From Macrotrachela quadricornifera (Eukaryota > Rotifera > Eurotatoria > Philodinida > Philodinidae): a stretch of 64,000 bases of DNA. Position numbers and translations under genes: made by a program. Shown here one piece after another: positions 35,906-46,749 of this stretch (the first letter of the stretch is position 1; each line of letters opens with the position of its first letter). Below the pieces are notes generated by a model. That model was given only the letters and a program-made list of their open reading frames with translations, was not told where the DNA came from and ran no database searches. The DNA is taken from NCBI GenBank assembly GCA_022393335.1, contig JAJEKB010020682.1, forward strand, positions 339,116 through 403,115. The letters are read 5' to 3'.

Positions 35906-36853
35906 CTGGCCAAAAGTATCTCCCCCCTCGAATCTTAGTCACAATATGAGCTGTAGATTTGAAAACTATTGTGCATATAGTTCTTCGTGAATGCTGATTA
36001 GTGACACTACTCACAGCTTGATTGTCTGAAATATAAGACAGTTATAATGTATGTAGTCTGTCTCCACTGTGGACTTCATAACTCAGAAATAGAAAAACTT
36101 CAGGAGTCGAGGATGGTTTCATCTTGTAGCTCTACACTTTAGCTATCTGTGGTACAAATTTCATTGAAATTCAATGAGTTGTTGTGAAACTAGAATCAAT
36201 TTTTTATAACTATCGATATGTGACAAAGTCAGCCTATCCCATTGTATACTTCATAAATCAGTGAAAATTTGACAGATGGTCTTCAAACTTATAGGAAAGG
36301 TTACCCCACAGACCCCTACTGTTTTCTGAAATTTTCAGTTTTATATCATTTACTAGAGAGAAATGGTACTATGTTACAGTTCTAGATGTTGTGATAGGTC
36401 TAGCTACTCGAATACTCAAGCAACGGAGTTCATTTTTTGGATACATAACTAACATGTAAAGAGGCACAGTTCTACCAAAATAAAGTTGAATAAGATAGGT
36501 AGTGAGAATAAGGATTTATATTCTTTTCACAATTCCATACCGATTCTTACCCATATTCTTACTTACACATTTACTCTGATTTATCATCATGAGGAAAACT
36601 ATCACCACAGATAGCTAAAGTGTAGAGCTACAAGATGAAATCAACCCCGACTCCTAAAGTCTTTCTATTCCTGGCTTATGAAGTCCACAATGAAGACAGA
36701 CTGCATACATTATAACTTTCTTATACTTCAGGCAATCAAACCATGGGTAGTGTCACTGATCACCATTCACCAAGAACTATATGCACACCATTTTTCAGAT
36801 CTACAGCTCGTATTATGACTGAGATGCGAGGGGGGAGGATACTTTGGTCAGTA
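35904..36853. mobile_element. Tc1/mariner-type MITE with long terminal inverted repeats
   Basis: The element at 35906-36851 is flanked by TA dinucleotides. Ends CTGGCCAAAAGTATC and CTGACCAAAGTATCC (read inward) continue into inverted arms of about 250 bp each, sharing a C-run/CTCG segment, GAACTATATGC, GTAGTGTCACT and TAGCTCTACACTTTAGCTA. GGCCAAAAGTAT is typical of Tc1-like ends. The centre shows no transposase. Confidence 0.85.
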
Positions 36854-37063
36854 GTGTATTTCCAATTAATCATGATTTTAAAATAAATTAATAATCTAAT
36901 CCCTGCTAGTAAACAGATAACACCATGAACTACACAACATACTCAAATACTTCTCTCTCAACACATGCTGCTATCTATTCAAACATATATTCATTGATAT
37001 CTTTATAGACGAAGATCGATTATTTTTCATTATGAATATGTGACATTGAAAAGTCATCTCAAA

Positions 37064-39273
37064 GCAATAGGGAGAGGTACAGAATTTTCCATAAAATAAA
37101 ATATTCCCCCCCTCCTCCGCGGAAATTTTCTCCAAAAACATTCTTCAAAGCTGTTTTTTCTTCGCCACTCACAGACCAACTTTATTTGACACAAAATATA
37201 AGTAAAGATAAATATGGCAACATTTTTTTCTATTTGTTACTGTTCGTATAACATAGGAATTGTTCCTACTTGGTTTTCTCTCAAGCGATTCAGACCAACT
37301 GAATCAAGTAAAACTAATTTGACTAGACGATGTGGCTCTGTTTTTTTAAAGAAAATCCTATGTTTATCCTTTAGGTTACAGAAACAGCTGTTGAGCCAGA
37401 ACTTGATGAATGAATCTGCTAGGTGAAGTAGTGGCGCATTCCAATGTAACATCATTTCTTTGTCTAAAGGTTCGTGATCCGAAACTCAATTGCCACGAAT
37501 GTGTTGCTACAGGATTGTCAAGAACAGAGCATAAAAGTAATGCAAAAAATTCAAAAGAATGAACTAGGCTACCATTTAAGTAGTCGGTATCAAAATTATC
37601 AGTAATAAATCCAAAAATGGTCAGTTAATCAATTGAAAGTGTCAGTTAAAAATTCAATCTCCCGTCAGTAAAAAATAGAAATATGATAGGTAAAATACTG
37701 AATATCAATCAGTAGAAAAGCATGTTTTAGCAGTAGAAAATAAATTTATTTAAATGACATATAATTACTATAGAACAACTTTATGAGTTTACTGATAAAG
37801 AAAAAAATCAAAATTGAATTATTGTATTAATAAAGCGGCTTTAGCCTTGGGTGATCTCCTCATTTTCTCTTCTGTCCTATTGGAACAGTTTTTGCTGCTG
37901 CTGCTGGTTTACAGCACTTAAGACGAATAGCCATTCCCACAACATTTATAGTACGTTCGAACAAAGAAAATCGAAAGGTGAGAACATCCTAGTGAAAAGA
38001 ATGATAAAAAAAGAGCATATGTGAACACACATAGTGCGTCCTAAAAGTTTTTCCATGTATCTTTACTATTATATTTGACATTATCAACAAATTTGTTTTT
38101 AAATTGTAATTGATAATATCGAGTTTCAGTGGACCTAAACGATCTCCGATACTATTTCCCTCAAAGCATCATCTATGATTAAAATACAAAAATTTCGATG
38201 TTCTGTGCTAGTTATTCATATATTTTGCTTCAAAGATATATTCCAAAATTTGTCAGTTTATAAATTCTTATCGAATTCGCCGAACTCTATTTATCCATAT
38301 GAAAACATCAAAGAAAAAACTTTAGTAGAATTTTAAGCTACTAGCATCTTATAAAGCAAGCAAAATTTTTATATTTTGAGTAGATAATGGTTTTCGGAGA
38401 GTAGTATGCAAAATCGTCTAGATCAATTAAAATTTGATATTATCTGCTACATTTAAAAAAATATTTGCTAATAAAGTCAAATGTAATAATAGAGATGCAT
38501 GGAAAACCTTTTAGGAAAGAACTTTTGGGAAACATTGCGTATGAAGAAAGAAGAAACTAAATGTGAAGAACAGAAAGAGAACACGTAGATGATGCGTATC
38601 TTCCTTTAACATAGGAATATCTTATTTTTATGAGAAAATCATCAAGTATTTATGTTTAACGATGGATAGAGGGAATATCGAGGGAAAACATTTAGAAGCT
38701 TCTTTTCTTTTGTTTTTTACAATGAACAATAAGAAATGCCAAACAATGAATTTTGTTGTTCATAGAATATGGAGGCTAGAAGTAATAGATCACAAGTGAA
38801 AGTACATATATGGAAGATTGAAAGAAACAAAAAAAGTAGAACAGAAATGATCCATTTTATACTATTTCAATTTTCATACTGACATTTTTATATAATCGAC
38901 TGTTGAAAAATTAGATTTACTGAACTTTTGATTAATTTATGACATCCACTAATTAATAACAGACAATTAAAATAAATTACTGATCAATTATTTAATATAC
39001 TGTTCACTCATTTTTTCACTAATCACATTCAATAAATTCACTGACTTTTTAATTATTTTTGCTACTGTTCAAAAAACAAATTCCCAATGAATTATATCCT
39101 GTAACAGTTAATCATGACGAGAGCATAGTTTTCTCTTCTGATAGCTTTTTCTAAAATTTTCCCAGTCTGCCAATTTCCCAAAATTTCTCTGAATAACACA
39201 ATTTTTCAAAAAAATCTCCTCCACCCCCCCGCGCGGGAGCGCACGAAAAAGATTCTGCATCTCTGGCAATAGG
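37064..39273. mobile_element. 2.2-kb non-autonomous hAT element
   Basis: The element at 37072-39265 is flanked by an exact 8-bp duplication GCAATAGG (37064-37071, 39266-39273). Its right end reads inward CAGAGATGCAGAATC, a classic hAT-type end; the left end GAGAGGTACAGAATT matches it in most positions, with the terminal C changed to G. Subterminal regions carry CAGTAA/CAGTTAA words on the left (37600-37740) and the inverse TTACTG/TACTGTTC on the right (38900-39080). No transposase is evident; the small frames at 37214-37455 are unrecognised. Block A preserves the unoccupied target. Confidence 0.88.
38038..38516. mobile_element. MITE nested in the hAT element
   Basis: Inverted arms CCTAAAAGTTTTTCCATGTA and CCTAAAAGGTTTTCCATGCA (read inward) extend for about 50 bp through a CTTTACTATTA-like segment. 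The interior phrase CTCTATTTATCCATATGAAAA links it to 22903-23484. Probably a mariner-type non-autonomous element. Confidence 0.6.
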
Positions 39274-40149
39274 TAATGCAATTGAAAACAGCCATTGCAG
39301 CCGAATATTCTACTTCCAACAAACTCGAACCCTACATAACTTCAAGTATCAACTACAATTTTCCATTAATTAAAACTCCAAACTTCGTCAACTTTAAAAA
39401 TCATTCACCATCTAAAAAAGCCTCAAGACATTAGTAGCGACTGAAAACAGCCACCATACCTGAAGTCAAAACAACCATCTCGCCCACATCCACATCCTTC
39501 ACCCATTCTGCCATTAAAAACTGTACGAAATCTAATATGCGAGGTATCATATGAAGATACTTTTGAACCTAGTCTGCTTCTTTCGCTACAGACACTGTTA
39601 AAATACAATGTTTTGCCGAAAAAAAATGTGCGCATCGAATTGAAATGTTACCTTATTGCAAAATCTTAAAGGTAAAATTCTGTCAAAAAAAGTTTTCACA
39701 TATTGTTTTCAGAAAAAATCTCATTTGTTGTAGTTAAAGTCTGTTTTTTATATTGTATGAGGTTTCATTAGTAAAAGATCAATAAAATCAAATCTCAGAA
39801 ATGTTTCTATGGTGCATTTGATAGCAGAAAAATGAGTATTAGATGGAAAAATCTTGCAGAAATTCTATCGTACACATGATACATCATTTGGCGTGCCTAA
39901 ACTCGATTTGTTTTGAAACAGAAGCGTTATTCAATATTAAATTTTTCTCTATGGCGAAACCAATTTTTTAATGATTTATCCAATTGCTTAGCTATTGTGA
40001 AATAAAATATTTGGTGGGTTTTTTCCAGCTAGTTAATTCATGTACCTATCGTTTGGTTTTTTTCCCGCATTTTTATTATTCAAATAACCAACATGCAAGG
40101 AAAAAAAACGAAATTGCAATTATGTTTGTGCTGCATATATAATGACTCC

Positions 40150-40157
40150 TATAAATA
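40150..40157 (+). promoter_or_regulatory. Possible TATA box of ankyrin/LysM gene copy B
   Basis: TATAAATA in the same TGACTCC context as 7048-7055, about 420 bp before the start codon. Conservation between copies is the main argument. Confidence 0.35.
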
Positions 40158-40579
40158 AATATAGAAAATGCTTTGTTCCTGTCAGTCAATTTTGAAGGAA
40201 TATAGACAGCAGCAACGTAAGTAGCTTTTAGTATGTTGATAAGACAAATGTGAAAGAAAGAATAAGTATTCCAACATAGAGAAAAAGGAGTGTTATTTTG
40301 ACAGCATTGCTTTCTTTTCGAAGAAAGAAAAAAAAACAGATTTTATTGAGGCATATTTTTAATAGAACAGAAAAAAAAGACGTTGGTAGGCAATTTGATG
40401 AAGTATTTTGCGTACGTAGAAAAAAAAATACTAATAAGATATGTGCGCACATATTAGTTTTTTTAAACTTACACCGACCGCTAGCACATAGTATTCACTA
40501 GCTTTCTGTTCTGCTTAGACACATTGGTTTTTTTAGATTAAATTCTCTTATTGTTTTTTTCATATAAATAACATATAGC

Positions 40580-41353
40580 ATGGCAAGACGTGACGAAGAA
40601 CTAGTTAGAACAATTGAGGATTTATGCCAGAATGCACGTGACAATAAGGATTTTGATTCAATTGAACAAGGTATTATTGATCATCCTGAATGGTTAACAC
40701 AAATACCGGAGAAACGAAAATGGGGAATTATTCATCAGATAGTCTTTCATGGAAATGTCGAACAACTAGATCGATTACTTGTATTACAGGCAAAAAATAC
40801 AAATTTTCGTTTGTTATCGGAAACGAAGGATAATAAAACTGTATTGAGTATTGCTGAAGAGAGGAAGCAAACAAATCGAGCAATGCATCAACGGATAGAA
40901 CGCTTAGTAATGATGGATGATTTACTCAGTGATGCAAAAAATGCAAGATGGGAAGCGTGCGAATCTATACTAAACAAAATGCCTGATATTGTTAATGAAA
41001 AACCACCTTATCGTAATTATTATTTCATTCATCACCTTGCGTATATAGGTGATCAGAATAAATTCGACGATTATAATCGACAATATAAATTTGATTTAAA
41101 TGTGCTCACTAATAGTAATAAATCTATTATTGATATTGTAAATGAAAGAAAACATGGGAATTTCGCCCGATATCTTAATACTTTACGAGAAGCATCGACA
41201 TCAACATATTATAAAGTACAACGTGATGATACATTAACCAAAATAGCTGAAGAGAGGAAATTTACCTTAGATCAAATGAAAGCAGCAAATCCAGAATTGA
41301 AAGATTATGATCAATTAACACCCGGCCAAGTTATCAAATTACCACGTAAGTAA
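40580..41353 (+). CDS. Ankyrin-like repeat protein with C-terminal LysM domain, copy B
   Basis: Single-exon 257-residue paralogue of 7475-8332. Repeats around WGIIHQIVFHGN and YYFIHHLAYIGD are almost unchanged, and the LysM module (YYKVQRDDTLTKIA to LTPGQVIKLP) ends the protein. The Ser/Gly/Thr-rich linker of copy A is almost absent, so LysM follows the repeats directly after REASTST. Most other differences are conservative, and the frame is intact, suggesting both copies are under selection. No signal peptide. The EF-hand/cupin-like gene follows after about 700 bp, probably the original spacing. Confidence 0.85.
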   Translation: MARRDEELVRTIEDLCQNARDNKDFDSIEQGIIDHPEWLTQIPEKRKWGIIHQIVFHGNVEQLDRLLVLQAKNTNFRLLSETKDNKTVLSIAEERKQTNRAMHQRIERLVMMDDLLSDAKNARWEACESILNKMPDIVNEKPPYRNYYFIHHLAYIGDQNKFDDYNRQYKFDLNVLTNSNKSIIDIVNERKHGNFARYLNTLREASTSTYYKVQRDDTLTKIAEERKFTLDQMKAANPELKDYDQLTPGQVIKLPRK

Positions 41354-42051
41354 ATACCGTCATTTTAAAAGATAGTGCTTTTGAATTATTTTTAATGATC
41401 ACTATGTTTGAGAAGTCTGAAAATGATTTAAATGGCTAAAAGAGTTTATGGCCAAATGAAACACTAGGGAAAAGGGACATAAAAATGTTTCTAAGACTGA
41501 ATCAGCATAGATTTCGAAGATAAAACATCAAAACGAGCTTGGAGGCAAGCTATTTTGTTAAAAATTACTTATTCTATAGCAGAGATATTTTATAAAAATT
41601 TCTTTTTGTCATACAGAATTATTAACTGTACAGAATAATAGAATTTAGTTTTTCGTCAAGCTATACTAGCAACTTACCGATCTAAAATACTAAAATTATG
41701 AATGCTTGAAATGGTCGATATTCTCAACGTTCGCTTTTTAGTGTCCAATAATTGTTATAATCTTTAAGATATTAGACAAATATAAATCTCATCAAAAATT
41801 GATTTTTTAGTAGTTTCGAATAATAATCAAAAGTTTAGATGCATCTAATTTTTGACAGGAGCCAAATCAGGATATGATATTTTGGATTTTTTTTATTTTT
41901 TTGCATCTTCTCTTGAGCTAGATCCATAAGAACGAAAAAAAAACAATAGTTTTAGGCTGACATAATCGGCAATCTCATGGGTCATCTCCTAATACATTTT
42001 CTTATTTTAGAATGAGTTAAATTGAATTTTATTTTTATTATTTCTATTTAG
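41354..42051 (+). other. Spacer between the two cassette genes, block B
   Basis: No open frame. The end of the spacer (from about 41985) matches the sequence before the EF-hand exon in block A, and a GGTCGATATT phrase near 41713 matches 16060. The missing first exon of the EF-hand gene is likely here, but I cannot place it. Confidence 0.4.
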
Positions 42052-43223
42052 TTGTTCAACAGCTGATTGATTCGAAATTAGAAGAAGTACCTTCTGTATC
42101 TAAAGATAACATTACTGTATTTCAACATTTTGTTGAAACAGATGCAAAACCATCCTTAATTCCAGAATGTGCTTCAAATCAAAATTTATCTGATGTTAAA
42201 GAAAAACTTAAAGCTGTTTTCATAGCAAATGATGTGGATCATGATGGTTTTATGTCATTAAAAGGCTTTTCAGCATTTTTAATAAAATTAAATTTAAGAA
42301 TGAATGACCAAGATGTGAATGCATTATTTAAAGAAATCAACAAACAATTTAATGATAAAATAACATTTCAAGAATTTTTTAATTATTATGAAGAAATGAT
42401 AAATGGAAAAAAAACGAAACCTACACAATCCGAAGCAGATTTATTGTCAGCATTTTTAAAAGCTGATAAAGAAGGTAAATGTGCATTAGGTGGTATTTCA
42501 CAATTTATTAATAAACGTTGGGAAAAATTTAACAATTTTAAACGTGATGGTAAAGAAGGTAAATTAGTTATGGTCGGTGGTGAAGAAGCCAAAGATGTTT
42601 TACCAGGAGAATATAGTCTTGTTGACCTTATCACATGGTCCGATATTACACCACAAGGTACAATACCAAATCTTGTTAAAATCCCAAATGTTCATTGGAC
42701 AAAAAGTTCCAATCCTAAATCTGAATCAGGTAGATTATTATTTCCTTATGATTTCACTGACATGCGGTTACCAGTTGATATTGGAACAAATGATAAATTA
42801 GCATATTATGGATGTTGTCTTGCTAATGAAAGTCAAATGAAAGTATCATTATTACATCGTCATGCCATTCAAGATTTTACTTATTATGATAATTATTATA
42901 ATGATTTTGTTAAAGGACGAGCTGGCCTGGAAAGACATGAATTTGCTCATCTAGATTGTCCATTTCAAGAAGATAATGGCTATTTTATATTGGGAAAATT
43001 TTCTGATCAAAATGAAAATGAATTACATTTAACAGCATTTAAAATTCCATTAAAACATACTCTTTATGTACCACCATTAACAATACATTCAAATGATTAT
43101 TTAAAAGGTAAATGGCGTACAATGTTATCCGATGCTACTGGCATTGATCATGTTATTCTCGAACGAGAAAGATATGATAAAGGAAAAGACCAAATTTCTT
43201 TCGATTTTAAGAATAATATTTGA
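42052..43223 (+). CDS. EF-hand protein with cupin-like C-terminal domain, copy B (5' exon missing)
   Basis: Paralogue of 16157-17322. The exon begins after CTATTTAG with VVQQLIDSKLEEVP and stays open to TGA 43221-43223, about 390 residues. Here too an upstream exon is needed. The C-terminal domain is nearly identical to copy A, including LLHRHAIQDF, GLERHEFAHLDCP and YVPPLTIHSNDY. The first EF-hand loop reads DVDHDGFMSLKG: the position-12 glutamate that copy A has (EE) is replaced by glycine, which should weaken or abolish calcium binding. The second loop (NKQFNDKITFQE) is degenerate in both. The two copies may therefore differ in calcium response. Function and family of the C-terminal domain are unknown. 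Confidence 0.75.
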
Positions 43224-43609
43224 TTGAATGAAATTTATTAAATTAAGTTTGATCAATTATTTTTATTTACTCCTTATAATTTTTATTAAAATATATTCAG
43301 TCGAGAAAAACAACTATACGCTTTTTTTTTTGTTTCAAAGCTCAGTTTTTCATTACTACTCTAAAGAATAATCTTAAAATTTGAACTCTGATATGCCCAT
43401 TTACAAGACTATCATTTGTTATGCATTCGATGTTTGTTTAGCCTCCAAGTTGATAAAATAGATGCAATACATGTTGTAAGTAATATATTATATATACTTA
43501 CATTATGAACTGTGCTTAGCATGCATAGCTAACAGAAAAAAACAAATAGTGTTTTACTTTAAAACTGTTCCACAACACATAGTACAAATGATTTTATGAT
43601 CTAAATACT
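43224..43609. other. 3' flank of EF-hand gene copy B
   Basis: The first about 215 bp are recognisably the same as the flank of copy A (17323-17520), including a CAGTCGAGAAAAA-like phrase, and then diverge. No gene. Confidence 0.5.
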
Positions 43610-44440
43610 ATATAGAATGTTGCAATTTGTTCAATAAGTGATAACTTTTCAGTTATGTTTCTTTGCACAATTTTGACAAGATTGTCTAACACCACTTGTT
43701 AAAACCGTATCATATTGTGAAGTAGTAATAGTTTGTCCAATTGTTTTCAGAATGATTCGAATGTTTCTTCGAAGTTCTTGTGATTGTTATCGCCGTGATT
43801 TTAAATAAGATTTAACAAAATTATGACTTAAACTGCCATCTTTTGTACTATTGTAATATAAGATGATTTTCGACTTCTATTTTTGTTGATTGTTAATAAT
43901 CTTGTTATGGTTAAAGGATGACCGTAACAGAATGATGAAAATTAGATTGAAGGTTCCCTGAGAGTTCTCTTGTTTCATCGAATAGCATCAAGAATATTCC
44001 GTGACAGTTCTCCACTTGTAAAACAATTATCTCTAATAATAGTTTGTCTGGCGTTAATCTAAGAATGAACCAATCGCTACACTACATTGTAAATGCAGTT
44101 TATATTTTAAGTGGCAGCTATTGCTTCAAGTTTATGTCCAAGATAAACTTCACCGTTCAACGAATATGTCATGTCTGAATTGCAGCACTAAAATATATTT
44201 ATACCATATTCTTCTGCCTTGCTTGAGATATATTGACGAAAATTCAAATGACCACGAGTTGGAATAAGTTGTTCATTCGCGGTAAATGTAATAGCAATCG
44301 ATTCAAAAATTTCGTACATGAATCTTTCATTGCAGCTAGTTTGTCTTGTTTTAATCTTTCATTTCAAATCGCTATATTGACTCTAAGTATCAAGTTTTAT
44401 ACTACTCAGCACTTTTGAATATTTTTACATAGATTGAAAA
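43610..44440 (-). pseudogene. piggyBac-like transposase remnant, longer copy
   Basis: Read on the minus strand, broken frames show several piggyBac landmarks in order. First comes ITFTANEQLIPTRG followed by NFRQYISSKAEEYGI (the family's DEQ...FRG...FRQYxPxKPxKYGI region). Next is YSLNGEVYLG, then TIIRDNCFTSGELS (DNFFTS in functional members), NKRTL, KIILYYNSTKDG and a C-terminal part with GVRQSCQNCAKKH, resembling the cysteine-rich domain. Stops and frameshifts interrupt it. It matches 17840-18260 in opposite orientation relative to the neighbouring EF-hand gene. Confidence 0.78.
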
Positions 44441-44459
44441 AAATCTGTTGTTGCAATCC

Positions 44460-45152
44460 CTAACGGCATTAAAAATGTGAAACACGACACAACTGTTTTT
44501 CCTTTCAGCTTCTGACATAAATTTATGACAGTAGACAAAAGAGTTACTCTATATAGTATAACGCAGCACGTTATACATTTCAATGGTTCTTATAAAGCTC
44601 AACAAAAAAAAAGAGAATATCGTCTGCGTATCCGTTCACAAGTTTTGTGGAATCATCAAATAACACAAAAACTTCAATCGGTCTTTATAACACGTATTGC
44701 CGATAGAGAACGACAACGTCATTATCCCCTTAATCAATCAAACGGCAAAAAAAACCTTACGATAAAAGAAAGATCAAAACTAAAGAAGATTAAAATGCAA
44801 ATCAGAACAACTAATTCACTCTATCAAAAATATTGAAACTCAAATGCCTACATTATATACGGCAATCGAAAAAAACATTAACTCTGAACCTATTGAACCA
44901 GCTTTCTATAAATTCTTATTATATAATGATCTTTGATGCAAACTAGATCATACTGTGTTAGAGTTTTTGATATTGTGTCGGTTACAATCTATAATAGCTT
45001 TTCATAGTGTCTCAGATAGGGTCTATTACGCTTTTTGATGTAGTGTAGGTCAATGTCTATGATGGTGCCGATCATGTTCTGTGGGGGGAGGCAGGTTGGA
45101 CTAAGTTTCTACCCTTAAATCCTTCAGCACTCTCTCTAAAATCGTGTTTTAC
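44460..45152. mobile_element. Second member of the GTGAAACACGA MITE family
   Basis: Shares GCAATCCCT...GTGAAACACGA at its left end and a GTGGGGGGAGG...ATCGTGTTTTAC right end with 27302-27724. The interior differs. Instead of the minisatellite it carries a 103-residue basic open frame at 44525-44836 (rich in Arg, Lys and Gln, unrecognised), followed by worn traces of a TGTCGGT/GTCTATGA-type repeat at about 44970-45080. The frame may be captured sequence or chance. Confidence 0.65.
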
Positions 45153-46749
45153 AAAATCGATAACATCCTAAAGAAAACCTAGTTTAATCCTACAAAGATT
45201 CTGTCAAAAAATAGGGCAATATCTTCAACTTTCAATTTTTAATTATTGAAATCTTGATAAGAACCTACAATTCTATGGCTATGCACTTCTTTCAAGATTT
45301 TGTCGTTTTCTCAGAATAGAAAACACCGAACCTTTACCGGATCCTGATCAGATCTGCTACGAATTGGACACTGAAACATAAAAGTATGTTACCGATATAA
45401 GTCAGTATCATCATTCAACATTTTTCTATTCAATAAAATCAATTCAAAAACAGAAAAATTTATTTTCAAACAAAAAGACAATAGCACTCTACTAACCGTA
45501 TTTCTTACTTTTCATCTATTCACTTTGTCGAAAATAAATTACAATATAAAATAACAAATATGCTTGAATTTGGAATCACTAACAACAAACATCGAGTTAA
45601 TTTCATCGTTGTGATTCCTATCTTTTACAAGATGGGACTCTTTAGAGCTAGATATGTACATATCTTACTAAATTAATATAAGTATAGGTAAGGAATGTAA
45701 ATGTGAATCAATCAACTACATCATGATTCATATTTGGTGTCGGCTAACCATATATCAAATGACTTGTGGACACACAGAAAATGTATTGATCTATGAGGAT
45801 ATACAGTGACCATAGATTCAAATTATGGATAATCAAGAAGAGTTTTTTTGTTTCAATATTATTTACAAATCAAAGAGTACATGATTTCAACATCAAAATG
45901 ATAGGATATTCATTTGAACATCATCGTGATATATAAGCTAAAGATCTGCTTGTTCGAATAAGTTCCAATCACATATTTATATACTATTTTCCAAGAAAAA
46001 CTTCTCACATTTTATCACAAAACTTTAGTACATTAAGAACTGATATATATTTAACAATTAAATAATAATCCAATAGATTTGATTAAAAAACATCGTATCA
46101 TCGATAGTAAATCATACATGAATGAAATGACAATGAACACTGGAAGAAGACGAAATAGTCATTGTTATATGTCAATTGACAGAAAAGAACAAAGTATTGC
46201 ACATATAACAAAAAGAAATGGTGATAAAGAAAAAAAAATGGCAAATATAGAAACAGAAGAAAGATAAACATTACACGGTAGAATAAAGAAAAAAAATACA
46301 GTGACTCGAACCACAATCTTTGTACTTCATTGAATAAGACAATCGCCATGATTCAATCTCTGAACTAACAGAGATCGAGATGTGACAGTTATATATATAT
46401 AACTATCATAAGTCTTTCGAATAAATCATGAAAAAAAATCTCTTTACTGATGATCTCTTCTATTTCAACACATAAAATGAGTTTAAGAAAGTTCATTTTT
46501 TATTTTACAATATAATTTTATTTATTTACTAACTCTTAATCGTGTTGCTTGCAGTTTCTGATACTTAATATGTACACAATAAATGTGAAGAGGTAGAATA
46601 ACGAGCCCGAATATATTTTTTATTATTATATAAAATAACAAAGCATCTGATTCATAAAACTAATGTAATGAAAAGAAGAATGATGAATTCGACAAAATAC
46701 AAATATAACTAGCATTGCTGAAATAAAATAAGTATAAATCCGATATTGA
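45153..46749. other. Intergenic region between MITE and GH3 gene
   Basis: About 45160-45360 carries AAGATTCTG/CTTTCAAGATTTT-type words like those at 24590 and 35160. The rest is AT-rich, including the 3' flank of the GH3 gene. The open frame 46079-46267 is not convincing. Confidence 0.4.

Larger units (their letters stand above)
36863..41353 (+). repeat. Duplicated block B, first part
   Basis: Diverged copy of 6244-8332, interrupted at 37072-39265 by a hAT-type element. Shared non-coding phrases on both sides of the insertion (GATATCTTTATAGACGAAGATCG upstream in shortened form, GCCGAATATTCTACTTCC downstream) are contiguous in block A, which therefore shows the empty site. The homology continues through the TATA-like motif and the ankyrin/LysM gene. 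Confidence 0.85.

Noticed and set aside
37214..37455. Overlapping 70-residue frames on both strands inside the hAT element
   Set aside because: No similarity to hAT transposase motifs that I can recognise; likely chance, or a very worn fragment.
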